From: Artemia franciscana
Lineage: Eukaryota; Arthropoda; Branchiopoda; Anostraca; Artemiidae
DNA length: 64,000 nt
Assembly: GCF_032884065.1 (NCBI RefSeq)
Contig: NC_088867.1
Location: forward strand, 45,385,453 to 45,449,452
Direction: 5' to 3'
Shown here: one piece after another, positions 21,614-32,508 of the stretch
How the letters are laid out: the number at the start of each line of letters is the position of its first letter
Position numbering within the stretch: the stretch's first letter is position 1
The notes under the pieces: model-generated
The model's database searches: none
Told to the model about the DNA's origin: nothing
Seen by the model: only the letters and a program-made list of their open reading frames with translations
Position numbers and translations under genes: made by a program

Positions 21614-22488
21614 CTAGAATCAAGGCAGCAATTGAAATTTCTTAGAAAATTATCAGTTGCCATATCTGAATCCTCCGTGGATATTACCTCCTGCCAATCC
21701 AATAGTCGAAGGCTTTCATTCAGGTGCTTTAATGTTATTTTATTTATTAACCGTCCTTGACGTTCCTTACTTACCTGTGGTATTTTATAAGTAAGAGCTA
21801 AATCTGAAACCAGCAGGAAATGATCCGATATATCACTTAAAACAGCAAAATTTGCTTGAATAGGTAAAGATGTAAAAATATTATCAATGAGAGAAGCAGA
21901 ACTAGGTGAAATTCTTGTAGGTATCAGGCAAGTAGGAAGCAGACACGCAGAAAAGCAAGAAGACAATAACTCAACAGAGGATTCATTTGAAGCTTCTAGA
22001 AGGTCAATATTGAAATCTCCGGAAAGGATTACATCTTTATTTTGAAAATGGGGTTGATGCAAAAAATCATGGAGTTTAGAGAGGAAAGATTTGACTGGAG
22101 AAGAAGGCGGTCGGTATACTACGCAAAAAAAAACATCTTTTTTTCCAAGACTAATTTCAGTCACCATTACTTCAAAAAGCATTTCCTCATGAGAACCTTC
22201 CAGATTTGCAATGCGTCGAAAAGAGATACCTTCTTTAACTAGTACTGCTAAACCACCCTGGCGCCTAGTCAATCGGTTTTTAAAAATAAATTGATATCCA
22301 GGAAAAACAACCTGAGGAGTCAGGTCTGTAAGAAAAGTCTCACAGAATCCAACGACATGACAAGATAGTTTATGAACTACATCGACAAGATCATCCTGTG
22401 AACTAAAAAAACCCCTACAATTTAAAAATCCTGTTCTCACAACACCGGTACTGGGAAGATCAGAAACTTCGGAAGGTAATTTATATTT
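21568..22488 (-). pseudogene. Element B ORF2, APE endonuclease part
   Basis: The frame opens after TAA near 22491 and reads through GFLNCRGFFSSQDDLVDVVH, GFCETFL (catalytic Glu), YQFIFKNRLTRRQGGLAVLV, VVYRPPSSPV, VILSGDFNIDLL (metal-binding Asp/Asn) and ISDHFLLVSDL (SDH motif), i.e. a complete APE-like endonuclease that nicks the target. No convincing ATG is present before GFLNC, so the start is uncertain (GTG at 22440 or upstream). It runs out of frame at 21610, where copy 2 (53457-53459) has one more G. Confidence 0.88.
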
Positions 22489-23043
22489 TTAATTTGGAAA
22501 GTTAATTAGCCCACCGTCATTTATCTTATTTCCTGAAAATTTATCATGGCTCTGGAATATGGAAAAATCAAAAGGGTTAGACTCAAGGTATCTCAGTCTA
22601 TCCCCAATACAATTATCATCCAATGTACAAAATCAGAATTATGATCCGAACTAGCAGAAACTTTCGCAAAATGCATACCGTCTGAGTCTTAAAGTAGCAA
22701 AAACAACTGAACCAGTGAGAACTCGAAAATAATGAAAGAAAAAGAAACTGCTTGAAAATAAATAGAAACAGGAGAGAGAAATGGAACATATTCATTGTAA
22801 GATGAAATGCAGACACTGAAAAATTATTGCACTCAATTACTTCATATAAATAGAAACACACACAAAAAAAGAAAGAAAAAGACATAAAATAAACACATAA
22901 TAAGCTACAGAGGGACGAAAAATGGAACGTTTTTTCCCTACAGAGGAAAAAAAAAATGCAATCGTATGAACAGAGAAACATTACATACTGTAAAATAATA
23001 AAAGTAATCTCACCAAATGAAATGTCATTATTAATCACCGTAA

Positions 23044-23757
23044 CTAGTCAATCTTAATCCACTGTGAAGACGGAGACTTTTTACATTCTAGCGATAATTT
23101 GCTCCCTTTTTGTTTAATACGTGTAAGATGAACCGAACCTGAATCACGCATCTCCTTTCCCTTAGACAATAGCTCATTCCGTAGAAAATTTAGCTTTGGT
23201 GGGAGATCACTGCAAATGCGAATTCCACTACCCTTCAACTTATTTACCTCACTGAGAATCGACTGAATGCTACGATCCGTGTCTAGCGATATAAAAACAG
23301 GGGCCGGTCGAACACTAGTTTTCCTACTAGTAATGTTTGAACTGCTATTTCTCTTAAGGCGATAACACTTTGTAAGAGAAATGTCCTCGGTAACTTGCAA
23401 TTTGTCAGAAAGAAGAGACAATACGTTGCTAGTCACTGATTGATTATGCTTTTCAGCAGGCAGACCATGAACAATCAAATTTAATCTCCTTTCTCTCACT
23501 TCGATTTCCAAAAGCCTAGTCTCCAAATCGTTATTCCGCAATTTTTCTTGCTCTAGATCATTTCGAAGCTTTTTTGCTTCATCTTGTAGATTAGCATTTT
23601 CTGTTGATATTTTCCTAACTTCGTCTTGAAGAGCAACTATTGAGACCGAAAAACTTTTCTGTTCTGCTAATATTTTATCCAGTGACATTTGAAGCCGTTT
23701 CATTCCTTCATCAAACTTTGCTTGAGTGATCGCCATAATAATTGCTATAATCCGCAC
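23044..23757 (-). CDS. Element B ORF1, coiled-coil nucleic-acid-binding protein
   Basis: 237 residues, complete ATG to stop. Residues ~10-90 form a heptad-rich coiled coil (AKKLRNDLEQEKLRNNDLET and neighbours). This is followed by RRLNLIVHGLPAE, the RRM-like entry typical of L1-type ORF1p, and a basic C-terminal domain (KLNFLRNELLSKGKEMRDSG). Such proteins trimerise and coat the element RNA with chaperone activity. An in-frame ATG also occurs at residue 8 (MAITQAKF), equally plausible as the true start. It lies about 550 bp upstream of ORF2. Confidence 0.8.
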   Translation of the reverse strand: MRIIAIIMAITQAKFDEGMKRLQMSLDKILAEQKSFSVSIVALQDEVRKISTENANLQDEAKKLRNDLEQEKLRNNDLETRLLEIEVRERRLNLIVHGLPAEKHNQSVTSNVLSLLSDKLQVTEDISLTKCYRLKRNSSSNITSRKTSVRPAPVFISLDTDRSIQSILSEVNKLKGSGIRICSDLPPKLNFLRNELLSKGKEMRDSGSVHLTRIKQKGSKLSLECKKSPSSQWIKID

Positions 23758-23889
23758 GTAGAAGTCTATTATTGCATCAAATTACGCAATAAAAAGTCCA
23801 AAACAATATCAAATTTAATCCTTTTAACTTGAAAAAGTAATCCGATTATAGGAGTTCACTCTTCAATAGCTAGTGAATGACTGATTCAA

Positions 23890-24970
23890 TCTCATTTCTC
23901 TACATAATATTTTTTCACTAGCAATCGATGTGAACTTTTGGTATTACATGGCATTATTCTTTCATGTCAAATTCATTGATGTTTTTCTTATATTTTTCAG
24001 CAAGCGGTGTGAATGATCTACGACACAGAGCTTTACTACATTCTTAAGCTTAATTCGAAGTTCAATGTCAATCTGTTTATTTTTTATTGTTTCTTATTCC
24101 TGGTCGTGTTTCAGGTTAATTAAGTGTGTTATATATTGTACATATTATCTATAATTATCTTTTATCTTTCTCGGACATGTCATTTTATCATTCTATATTC
24201 ACCTTTTATTTATCTGTGTCTATCTTTTATCATTTTCGGACATGTCATTTTAGCATTCTAGTATCTACTGTAAAGGGCGTGAACTTGAAATGTGCGAAAA
24301 TAAGCGTCGCAACCATTGAAACCCGGTAACCGAAGTTGAACTATCTCAAGCAAATGTTCCTCTATTCCATTGTATTTTGCATATCCCAGATTGCGTACAG
24401 CCCACAGAAATTCAGTCTATTGAAGATATTGTTCAAATCTTAGTAATAAAGAATTAGTAAATCGTGGAAATATGAAGCCAAATATTTGTATAATGAGTTA
24501 ACCATGAGAAAAGTCAGCTAGCTTATAGCTAAATAGAAAAATAAATATTCCAATATTGATGATTATATAGGCTATTTATGGTACCCAAAGAATAATGGAA
24601 ATTACACGCACCTTTGCTTATTTACTTTGTATATTTTGTTTATGTGCAGGGATTTTTGGTCTCCTGAGAGTAAAAATTCGTTTTTGGCCATATAGATTAG
24701 AAGATAAAACATTTTCATCATTTATTAGGATGTAAATTGTTTGCATGTTTAGATATGTAGGATTGCAACTCTCTTTGAGAGTCATGGAAGCAGCTCTAAC
24801 CGCACTACTTACGAACGTGGGAAGACTCGAACTTCAAGGTCGATTTTTTTTCAAATTTTTCGCCAGTACGTCAGTTTATTCTCAAGACGCTAGGTTAAAT
24901 CTCTTAAATATATCGTAATTTCAGTCAGTGCTAAAAAAAAAATGAGTTGTATTTTCTAAGCTGTTCCCAG
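23890..24970. other. Mostly unannotated; short direct repeats
   Basis: The element B target repeat resumes at 23890-23920. A strong acceptor-like TTTCTTATATTTTTCAG ends at 24000 and leaves a short frame (SGVNDLRHRALLHS, then stop), too short to call. At about 24150-24260 a CTTTTATC..TTTTCGGACATGTCATTTTA segment is repeated. Confidence 0.4.
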
Positions 24971-25048
24971 GATAAGCTATTCATTGCCGCAACAAGGATT
25001 GAGCTATGGTACAGGCTTAGCAGCAGTTATGAACTTAGAGGGAGGTTT
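24971..25048 (+). CDS. Candidate 26-codon host exon (unknown gene)
   Basis: An acceptor-like GCTGTTCCCAG ends at 24970 and a good donor GTAAGA begins at 25049. The interval is exactly 26 codons, phase 0 at both ends, reading DKLFIAATRIELWYRLSSSY then ELRGRF. The amphipathic aromatic/basic pattern resembles one helix pair of a TPR-like repeat, but I do not recognise the protein. It may belong with the exons at 26145-26535. Support is splice signals plus open phase only. Confidence 0.35.
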
Positions 25049-26144
25049 GTAAGAAGAATATTAAAAGTTTCGAGGAAATTAATATTTTTTTTTTCGCAAA
25101 AGTTGCTCGTATTTTAAAGCTTGTAAATTAATTTAAGGAGAATAACTATGATTTTTTTCAGTATGGGTTGTACCCCATTATTTTATACCCTATGCTTGGG
25201 TATGGGTCTTCCAAACCATCTCTCTGGTATGCGTAGAATATTAATTAATCAATAAAGCCATTTCTTTTGGTTGCAACTGTGCTAATTCACGAAAATTTTG
25301 AGGTTTTTTTTTTTTTGGGGGGGGGGGAATTTATTTTATTAAATCTAAGAGTGTGGGCAATCATTTTTAAATTCTTTCTATGAGAGTACAAAAAAGGTTT
25401 TATATGGAACAGGGGGGAGATTCTACCTTCCCCTCAATTGGTACTACTGTTATGTTGCATAGTTATCAATATCTCCGTAATGAAAATTTTCACATAGCCA
25501 CATCTAGAGGGAATTCTACCTTTCCCTCAATTGGCACTACTGCTATGTTGCGTAGCTATCAATTCCTCCGCAATGAAAATTTTCACGTAATCACCATTTT
25601 AGCTTCAAATATTTTTTTTTGCTATTACCACAGCCAAGCTCACGGTGTCTACTAAGCTGAAAATACAGGCAAATGAAACACAATTCGAGGAAAATGAAAC
25701 GCATTTTAATATTTCCATTCTCATTCCGATGCGCCGGTTAATTCTGAAAATTAGAAAAAATGAGGTATTTTTAACTTTCGAAGGAGTGATCGGATCTTAA
25801 TGAAATTTATTTAGAAGGACCTCGTAACTCAGATCTCTTATTTTGAATCCCGACTGGATCTGGTGTCATTGGGGGGAGTTGGGGGGGTGGAAATGAATGT
25901 CTTTTCATTTAATGTTCTTTCACTGCAATATCTCTTGAAATATATTTGATGGCTTGTCTGTTTGTTCAATTGTATTATCAACCGTATGATTTTGTTTTTA
26001 ACTTGTGCATTTTGATTTTTTTAATTTCTTGAATATGTTTCTTACGAGCAACAGACTGGTATTCCAAAGGGTGTTTGAAGCACTCCAGGGCCAATAGACC
26101 GAACAATGTTGCCACTTCTAAAGTTTTTGTATATATATATGCAG
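25049..26144 (+). repeat. Intergenic/intronic; two 93 bp in-frame direct repeats at 25420-25600
   Basis: Two tandem copies with a 93 bp period, each coding STFPSIGTT, ML, SYQ and LRNENFH within an open frame (25380-25655). The period is a multiple of three, and several differences between copies are at third codon positions (GGT/GGC, AGT/AGC, CGT/CGC, TTC/TTT). This could be a fragment of a repetitive coding sequence or a dispersed satellite caught in frame. The rest of the interval holds no supported gene. Confidence 0.4.
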
Positions 26145-26242
26145 TTCCCCAGTCTGAAAACGCAGGGCCTGAAGTCCCGCTTTTGGGCAAAATTTGCCAA
26201 TCTAGGGAAGTGGTTCAACGTCGGTGGCAAAAAGAGATTTTG
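26145..26242 (+). CDS. Penultimate exon of an unidentified host gene
   Basis: The acceptor TTTTTGTATATATATATGCAG ends at 26144, and the donor TTTTG|GTAAGTGC follows 26242 and matches consensus. The exon starts two bases into a codon and reads PQSENAGPEVPLLGKICQSR then EVVQRRWQKEIL, ending in phase 0. The following exon also starts in phase 0 and gives a natural C-terminus. I do not recognise the protein. A longer exon start upstream cannot be excluded because the same frame is open back to about 26030. Confidence 0.5.
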
Positions 26243-26400
26243 GTAAGTGCCAATTTAGTTTTGCAGACGGACTCTTTAGTTTTATTAGTTCAATAGTTTC
26301 AGTTTCCATTACAAATAGTACACTTTAATCCAAGCATTAGTTTGACACTGAAAATAAAGCATTAAGGGATGGTCTCTCTGCTTTTCAAACTACCATATAG

Positions 26401-26535
26401 GATATTAAAGCATCCCCTTCCACAGCCTCAACTATAGCTGCTAATCGGAAGAGTTCACTGTTCGCTCTGGGTGATATGGCCAAGATATCAAGAGCTGGTG
26501 AAGCTTTGTCGACGATTAAATCAGTTAAGCATTAA
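26401..26535 (+). CDS. Terminal exon of the same unidentified host gene
   Basis: The acceptor CAAACTACCATATAG ends at 26400. The frame reads DIKASPSTASTIAANRKSSL then FALGDMAKISRAGEALSTIK and SVKH before TAA at 26533-26535. It joins the 26145-26242 exon across a 158 bp intron without phase change. Ser/Ala/Lys-rich, no domain recognised. A possible polyadenylation signal AATAAA lies near 26857. Confidence 0.5.
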   Translation, partial: DIKASPSTASTIAANRKSSLFALGDMAKISRAGEALSTIKSVKH

Positions 26536-27167
26536 GAACATTTGCTACTTTCTATATGTAAAAAAAACTTGAAAGGATAGTTTATTCACAAAAAAAAAAA
26601 AAAAAAAAGTTCCAGATTCTTACTTGCTTTACCTTAAACTTTTTCACGACTTGTACCAGTGCTTTCCTAAGTGTCCAGTTTCAGCTAGATGTCATATGAT
26701 TTTCTTATGACTAAGAAAACATTATTTATGAAAAAGTATTAAAAGAGCAATTAAACTGGTAGGTGAATTGTAGTTTTTTTTTTTTACTTTTTGTAGGAGC
26801 CTGAAATTCTATTATTATTGTATGTGCATATTTTCTACATATATAGCCGAAGTTTTGAATAAAAGCAGCATTTAAAGTGTTTGAATGTCTTATTACTTTT
26901 TTAATACATTTTTGAAGCATGTCCTTTGTGAAATGTTTTTCATGGGGTTAGATCACTAAAAACTTAGGGCTGAGTCGCCACTAGACCACATTTTCCTTAG
27001 ATACTTTTTTATAGGATTTTGTGTGTGGGATTTCATTTTGAAAGAATCAAATCAGATTTTTAGGGATGACATCTGTCGGGCGAACAAAACAGTGAAATGG
27101 TCGATATAGCTCGTAAGAGGAAGGATATTGGATTAGTTTATATAGAATGACCGATTGATAGAATCAC
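26536..27167. other. Unannotated AT-rich sequence
   Basis: Contains an A run at 26590-26608 and an AATAAA near 26857. It probably includes the 3' UTR of the preceding exon. Nothing else is recognised. Confidence 0.5.
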
Positions 27168-27726
27168 GAGGCATGCGTGTCTAGCTAGAATCCCATGTCT
27201 AGACATGTGTCTAGTAAGAAATCAATGTCTTGGCAACTACCATTCACAAGTAAAATTTGGTGCTTGCTTAAACAAGTTACTGGCAAGCATCCAGTTCTGG
27301 ACCCTAAAACTCAAAAGTGTAGGATTTTCGACTACAGCCAATCAGAATGTGTCGAAGTTCCACTATTTTCATCACCTAAATTTACGGTGTTAAATTGAAA
27401 TTTAATTTTTGTTTCTTCATTTAATCTTTTTTTTCATTTTAAGCAAATATGCAAAATCAGACATAATTGTGAAGCACGATAAACCAATTGCTGGCTTATC
27501 TCATCCAATACCTCAGTGGCAACAAAAGCAGGAATTGCAATTTGAAAGTTTTTCCAGCATAAGTTCATTTCATTGGTTAGATATTATGACTTTAATTCAT
27601 TTGAAAATGAATTTGTAGTTTTAACTAACCAATGAATTCTAGTTGTGAACGGTTATTGCCAAGACTTTGATTTCTGGCAAGACACGTGTCTTGACATTGG
27701 ATTCTATCTAGATACGCATGTGAACG
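27168..27726. mobile_element. MITE-like element with ~80 bp terminal inverted repeats
   Basis: 27171-27250 (GCATGCGTGTCTAGCTAGAA onward to GTCTTGGCAACTACCATTC) is an imperfect reverse complement of 27645-27726 (GAACGGTTATTGCCAAGAC to GATACGCATGTGAACG). The ~390 bp interior has no transposase. Another stretch with related end sequences (CACGCCCGTTCAGC, then ATGAACGGGG) lies at about 27838-27985. Confidence 0.7.
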
Positions 27727-30700
27727 CCGCTTATTGCTAAACTGAAGAATTTCAGCCTTCACGGGGTATTCTCAGGAGGTAAAGCCATTGGGAGTAGTAA
27801 AAAGAGTATGATAGCTTACAAAACTTAAGCAGCTTCCACACGCCCGTTCAGCAAAACCCATGCCTATACATGTGTTTCAGGCCATGCAGTTGCTCAAGCA
27901 TGGAAATTCTAGACTCAAGAACTGGATACTCAGCCGTAACTTGTTGCAGCCAAGCAACAAATTCTACATATGAACGGGGACCACCTAGTTGTTAATGTTC
28001 AGACATACACGTGACTAGACATGCAAGTCTAAATATACATACATCTCTGTGCTGCTCTGATAACATCGAGTAGAAATTTCATCAACAAACTCTTATGATA
28101 AACTATCGAAAATTCTTGCTTTATAAAAAGAATATTATTTTAATGTATCTCTGTGCCAGAAAATAACCAATTCTTGTTTTTGACTATTCAGATAATGCGG
28201 AATCTAGCTTATCATGTGTTGTCTACTGTCCTTATCACTAAGAAGCTGTGACTCCAGGTATACGGAAAAGCTTGATTAACAGAGCCCAATTTTTGAATTA
28301 CAAATGTATTTCTCTTGAAGATGTAGGGATTAATTGAGAAGGAGTGGTAGTTTTTTTCTTCTTTTAAACGAGAAGGCATTGAAATGTTGGAATTAGGCAA
28401 ATCTAAAAATAAAATTTGAAATTGATTTAGACCTCCTTGCCATCAGGAGAACATTGTCATGTCCAAAATCAAAGGGCGCTTCTCACACATTCTTAAAAAT
28501 GACTCAGGCTCCTAAGAGCGTTGTAGTCATGCGTGTCAGCAAGGGCGGAGGCATGCCCCCCCCCTGGAAATTTGGAGCTATAAAGTAACTGTAAGCAAAC
28601 CAAAGGAAAGAGAGCAGAATAGGAAAAAAACGTGTGTTGCCTTATTATTGGCTGCCTGCCAATAATTTCTGACCTTTAATAAAATAAGCATAAGTTCTAA
28701 TTTCTGACTGAGTGAGCTTTCTCTAGTTTTCCACAAACATTTTTCTTTATGATTTGGTTAGAACAATAACAAAAAATCAAATTGTTACATAGTAATGAAT
28801 GGTAATTGAATAACGACCCTTGTCAATAACGAGAGTATGTGAATCTAACTATTAAATCGAAGAATCAGCTATTTATGGTGATCCTAAATATGCATTTGTT
28901 TATCAGTAATTAGTGCAGTTGCTAGTACACAAGAAAGTTCGTATTATTATAGAAAACAACTCAGCAAGGGGCAATTTCGGTAAGAATATGGCGTTAACTT
29001 TTGCTTCAATTGCAAAAGTACCCATGAGCTGACATGTGAAGCCACTATAACCAGAAATGTTCCCCCTGAACCACATGTTGCGAATTTCTGTCTTCCCTCT
29101 GAACGGATACGTTTTATTATCTTTTTTTCTCCATAAGCGATAGTATACATCTATTTGTCACTTTGAAAAATATTTAATTTTTTACAGTTATGAAGTATGA
29201 AGTTTTACAGAAGTCAACATTGGACAAAAAATTTATTGGTTTTCTTAATCTTAGCTTTAAAGTTTTACGTTGAACACACTACTTTGATAAAACAAGACTC
29301 GAAAACAAATTTTTGACAGTAAAAAGAAGTGAACATTTTGCTTTTCAGCCCCGTTGTGACAGTACAATCCTGAAATATCATCTCGACAGCCTAAAGAAGT
29401 TAGGATTTTAAATTTCCCCTGCTTGTTATTAAGAAATGAAGATTTTCGCATCCCTGTTGGCTTTTGTGGTAATACGGACAGATTCCCTTGATAAACCTAA
29501 ATTTAATTAAATATTTTTTGACAGTATGCAACATTTGTAAAATCTAACAGAGACCGCACAAAGTGAGTGAAACCTTGCTTCAAACTTGTTTCCAAAAGAA
29601 ACAGTCTTAATGATTAAAAACTTATTAAAACCTCAACTATTAAATACCAATTACAAAAAAAATCGTCCCAAAGCAGAGCAAACAGTCCCTACCACAAATC
29701 CACCACCTTTTCAAGGGGGGCGCCACCCCCCCCCTCCGCGCCTCAACCTGGATCCGCCACTGCAGGGGCGTGATTCTGATGCGAATTGGCTGAAGTTACC
29801 TATTCAAGAACCCAGAAACAGAAAAACTTAAGTAAATTTTAATTTCCCAGAGGACGACAAAATGTTATCAATGAAGAAGCTGTAATTACTTTAAACAAGG
29901 CGTCTTGTTTTTAGCTGTCTTTAGTACTTACCCATTTATCCTTTTTTATAGCCTTGGTGGTGAAACAAAAAAAAAATGTTCCGTAAATGAGAGGTTTTAG
30001 CAATATATTGGACCAAGTACAGGCTTTCAAAGTTCTAAGATTAAACTTGGCTAAGATAAGTTTGATAAATGATGATCAAAAATGGGCCAAATTCGCACTT
30101 CAAAGACTATAAATAAAAAAATGTATAAAGATCAACTTATTGAAAAGTTTAAAGAGAAAAACAAAGCTAAAACTTGCATAATGAATTAAAACGAATAAAA
30201 ACCAAAGACAAGTTAGTGATATGAGCGGTGTTACAGCCCAATTAAGTAAAAAGGCTTTAAAAGTAATTTAATAAACTCAAATAAATAGAATGATTATTAA
30301 AAAAGGGGGGAGGGGTATCTCTCAACTTCTGATGAACAGTGAGCATTATGTAACTAGTTCATTGTGACATATTGTATGAAGTTCAACATAAAAAGGGGCG
30401 TTTTTGGGTTGTTTTACGATCATAAAGTCTTTTCAAGTCATTTGTTTCACCATTGGGATATCTGACTGTTCAGTCTGTGGAGAGAAGATGGTGTAAACCA
30501 CAGGTTCACGAGTAAACTAAAAGGTGTGCAGCCTCAGAGACTCATTATAATTAGTGAACGAAAGCAAAAGAACCACCAACAAGTTCAAGACTCGGGTTAT
30601 GTTATTGTTTATGCCATATTACCAACAAAAACTAGTAGTAACTTCAGCATCGAGATCCAACCAATATCGCGTTGAACCTAATAAGGCAGAAACCCAATTT

Positions 30701-31899
30701 AAGATAAGGAATGCTCAAAACAAATATACTAAAAGTAAATATATTTACAAAGAATAAATTCATCACATTAATGTCGAAATTTTATATTTATGAGAATTGA
30801 CAAGGCTGTCACCACACAGATCTTTTTCATGTATGGATTGGATTTTCATGTATGGATTGGAATGTATGGATTTGGGCTATCAAATAAAATGTTAGGTAAA
30901 ATAAGTTAGTTTGACTTGACTCAAAGGTCCATCGATGATATTATTTACTTTCTATTGTCGTTTCTCAATTTGGCAGGGACAGATTACTACAAAATTACGC
31001 CATTGAGTAAGTGATTATCACATAGACTACTCACAAACATTAGCCCATTTTTTCAATGTGCTAAGATCTTACAGCTCACTAGTATTAGCAAATAATCAAA
31101 TATTTCTGTCCAATAAAACTTTGAAGAGAGAACTTTGATGGTAGTCTCATCAAAGTCCTCAGACCACTGGCCAAAGCAAATTGAAGGGAAATGTTTTCAA
31201 TAGAACAGTCTTAAGAGGTAAAATTAGACCCCTTATGTTTTCATTAAAGCTGTTTTCTAGTAACAGATATTAGAAGATAGAATTGCTGAGAAAAACGGGG
31301 CTATTAGCTATAGTATAATCTGGCTTAGATTAATTTATTAATTTAGGCATACAGATTTAAACTCATAAAAATAAATTTACCAACACATAAGTTAAATCAT
31401 CAAATCGGTATAAATTTCACCGAAAACATATAAAAATGAAAAAAAAATATTACAACATGGACCATTTTCAAATTTTAGGGATTTCCCCCCCCCCTTCAGA
31501 TAAGCTTTATTGAATGGAGATGATGGGGCTATAACATTGAAAGTTAGCTCTGAGTTAAAGTAGATTTGTTTTACAGGGCTAATTCTGAAGTAATTTTAAT
31601 CTTTATTTACATCCTACTGCTGTTTATTGATGATTTTATTTCTCTTTGTTGAGAATAGATTAGCCTGTTATGAAAATACGCCACTCAGGAACTGATAGTT
31701 TAATGCTCATATACAGTAGTTTGTTAATATTTTGGAAAAGAAAGTAATGATTGATTTAAAAAAAATATTTTCCTTAAAATTTTCTTTTATGAAACATACT
31801 TCGAGAAGAAGTTGATTCTTTTTCCATTTTCTTGTGAATTGAAATCCTTTATATTTATAACATTAAGAAAAGTCAGTCATTATAGAATGCAACAAAAAT
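27727..31899. other. Long stretch without recognised genes
   Basis: AT-rich sequence with scattered C/G runs (28553-28563, 29716-29736, 31485-31495) that sit in short dispersed-repeat remnants, including CCTGGATCCGCCACTG at 29748. A small tandem TTTTCATGTATGGATTGGA occurs at about 30825-30870. Open frames are short and lack motifs. The last ~40 bp before 31900 are probably the 5' UTR of the BOD1-like gene. Confidence 0.5.
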
Positions 31900-32028
31900 A
31901 TGGACAATAATGAAAAAAGTATTCAACCTGGAGATGCTGTACTGGTTGAAGATATTGTTAATCAGTTAAAATCTCAAGGAATATTTGGTCAGTGGAGAAA
32001 AGACTGTCTAGCTGATGTAGACACAAAG
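31900..32028 (+). CDS. BOD1: BOD1/BOD1L-like (Shg1 family), first coding exon
   Basis: ATG at 31900 opens 43 codons ending in a donor AAG|GTAAAA, phase 0. After a short acidic leader the exon reads VEDIVNQLKSQGIFGQWRKD then CLADVDTK. This matches the start of the COMPASS-Shg1/BOD1 domain, whose vertebrate members share the DCLADVDTK signature at an exon end. BOD1 proteins regulate PP2A at kinetochores, and BOD1L1 also acts in replication-fork protection and SETD1 complexes. The next part of the domain was not found in the window. A 16.65 kb LTR element starts 480 bp downstream, so the first intron probably contains it. BOD1 and BOD1L cannot be told apart from this exon. Confidence 0.8.
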
Positions 32029-32508
32029 GTAAAATTAAATGGGCCTGCTTTGAATTAACTGAACAGAAGACAGGGTAGGGTGTAGCTTACCAGTTTCTGG
32101 AATCTAAAAATATCGTTTAGGTTTAAATATAGATGATACAATATACAGTTATTAAAGTTCATATAAGATATACCACAGAAAAGCTTCTGGACTAGGAATT
32201 TGAAATTCACTAGCTTATAGGCTAGTCAAGCTATAGGCCATATGTTAGATACAATATTCCTATTGAGGAATTTGTAAAAGTTTGTGAAGCCCCATATCTA
32301 ATTTAAAGTTTAGCTAACTTTGCTAGGCCTAGGGTAAAGTTCTAGTTTTGGGGCTTCTTGCTACCTTGGAAAGCATTTAATTCAGGTAAATAGAACTTTC
32401 AGAAATGAATATATGGTCTGAAATAGGCTATAATTCATTTGAAAAAAACTGACAGTTTTGAAAATTTAAGCTGAAAACAATTTTGTTGTACTTTGTTCAA
32501 GCAGAAGA
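32029..32508. other. BOD1-like intron, ending in a dispersed repeat
   Basis: The last ~70 bp (TTTTGTTGTACTTTGTTCAAG, CAGAAGAT) match, in reverse orientation, the repeat copies at about 61930-61985 and 62475-62530. They form the left flank of the LTR element. Confidence 0.55.

Larger units (their letters stand above)
19215..23885 (-). mobile_element. Non-LTR retrotransposon B, nearly full length
   Basis: On the minus strand: ~110 bp 5' leader, coiled-coil ORF1 (23757-23044), a ~550 bp spacer, ORF2 with APE endonuclease and reverse transcriptase (about 22488-19550), a ~335 bp 3' UTR with CCCATGGGGAGACAAGC-type sequence, and a tail of three AAGTTC units (19215-19236). A 5'-truncated second copy is at 51088-53986. 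The insertion splits a dispersed repeat (left flank 19010-19214, right flank from about 23890). One frameshift at 21610 separates endonuclease from reverse transcriptase. Confidence 0.85.

Noticed and set aside
22616-23038. 140-codon Phe/Leu-rich minus-strand frame between element B ORF1 and ORF2
   Set aside because: Composition follows the A-rich spacer on the other strand, with no domain. Considered non-coding spacer.
24780-24842. Possible exon starting MEAALTALLTNVGRLELQ
   Set aside because: The would-be donor (AAG|GTCGAT) is poor and the phase does not match the next exon candidate at 24971.
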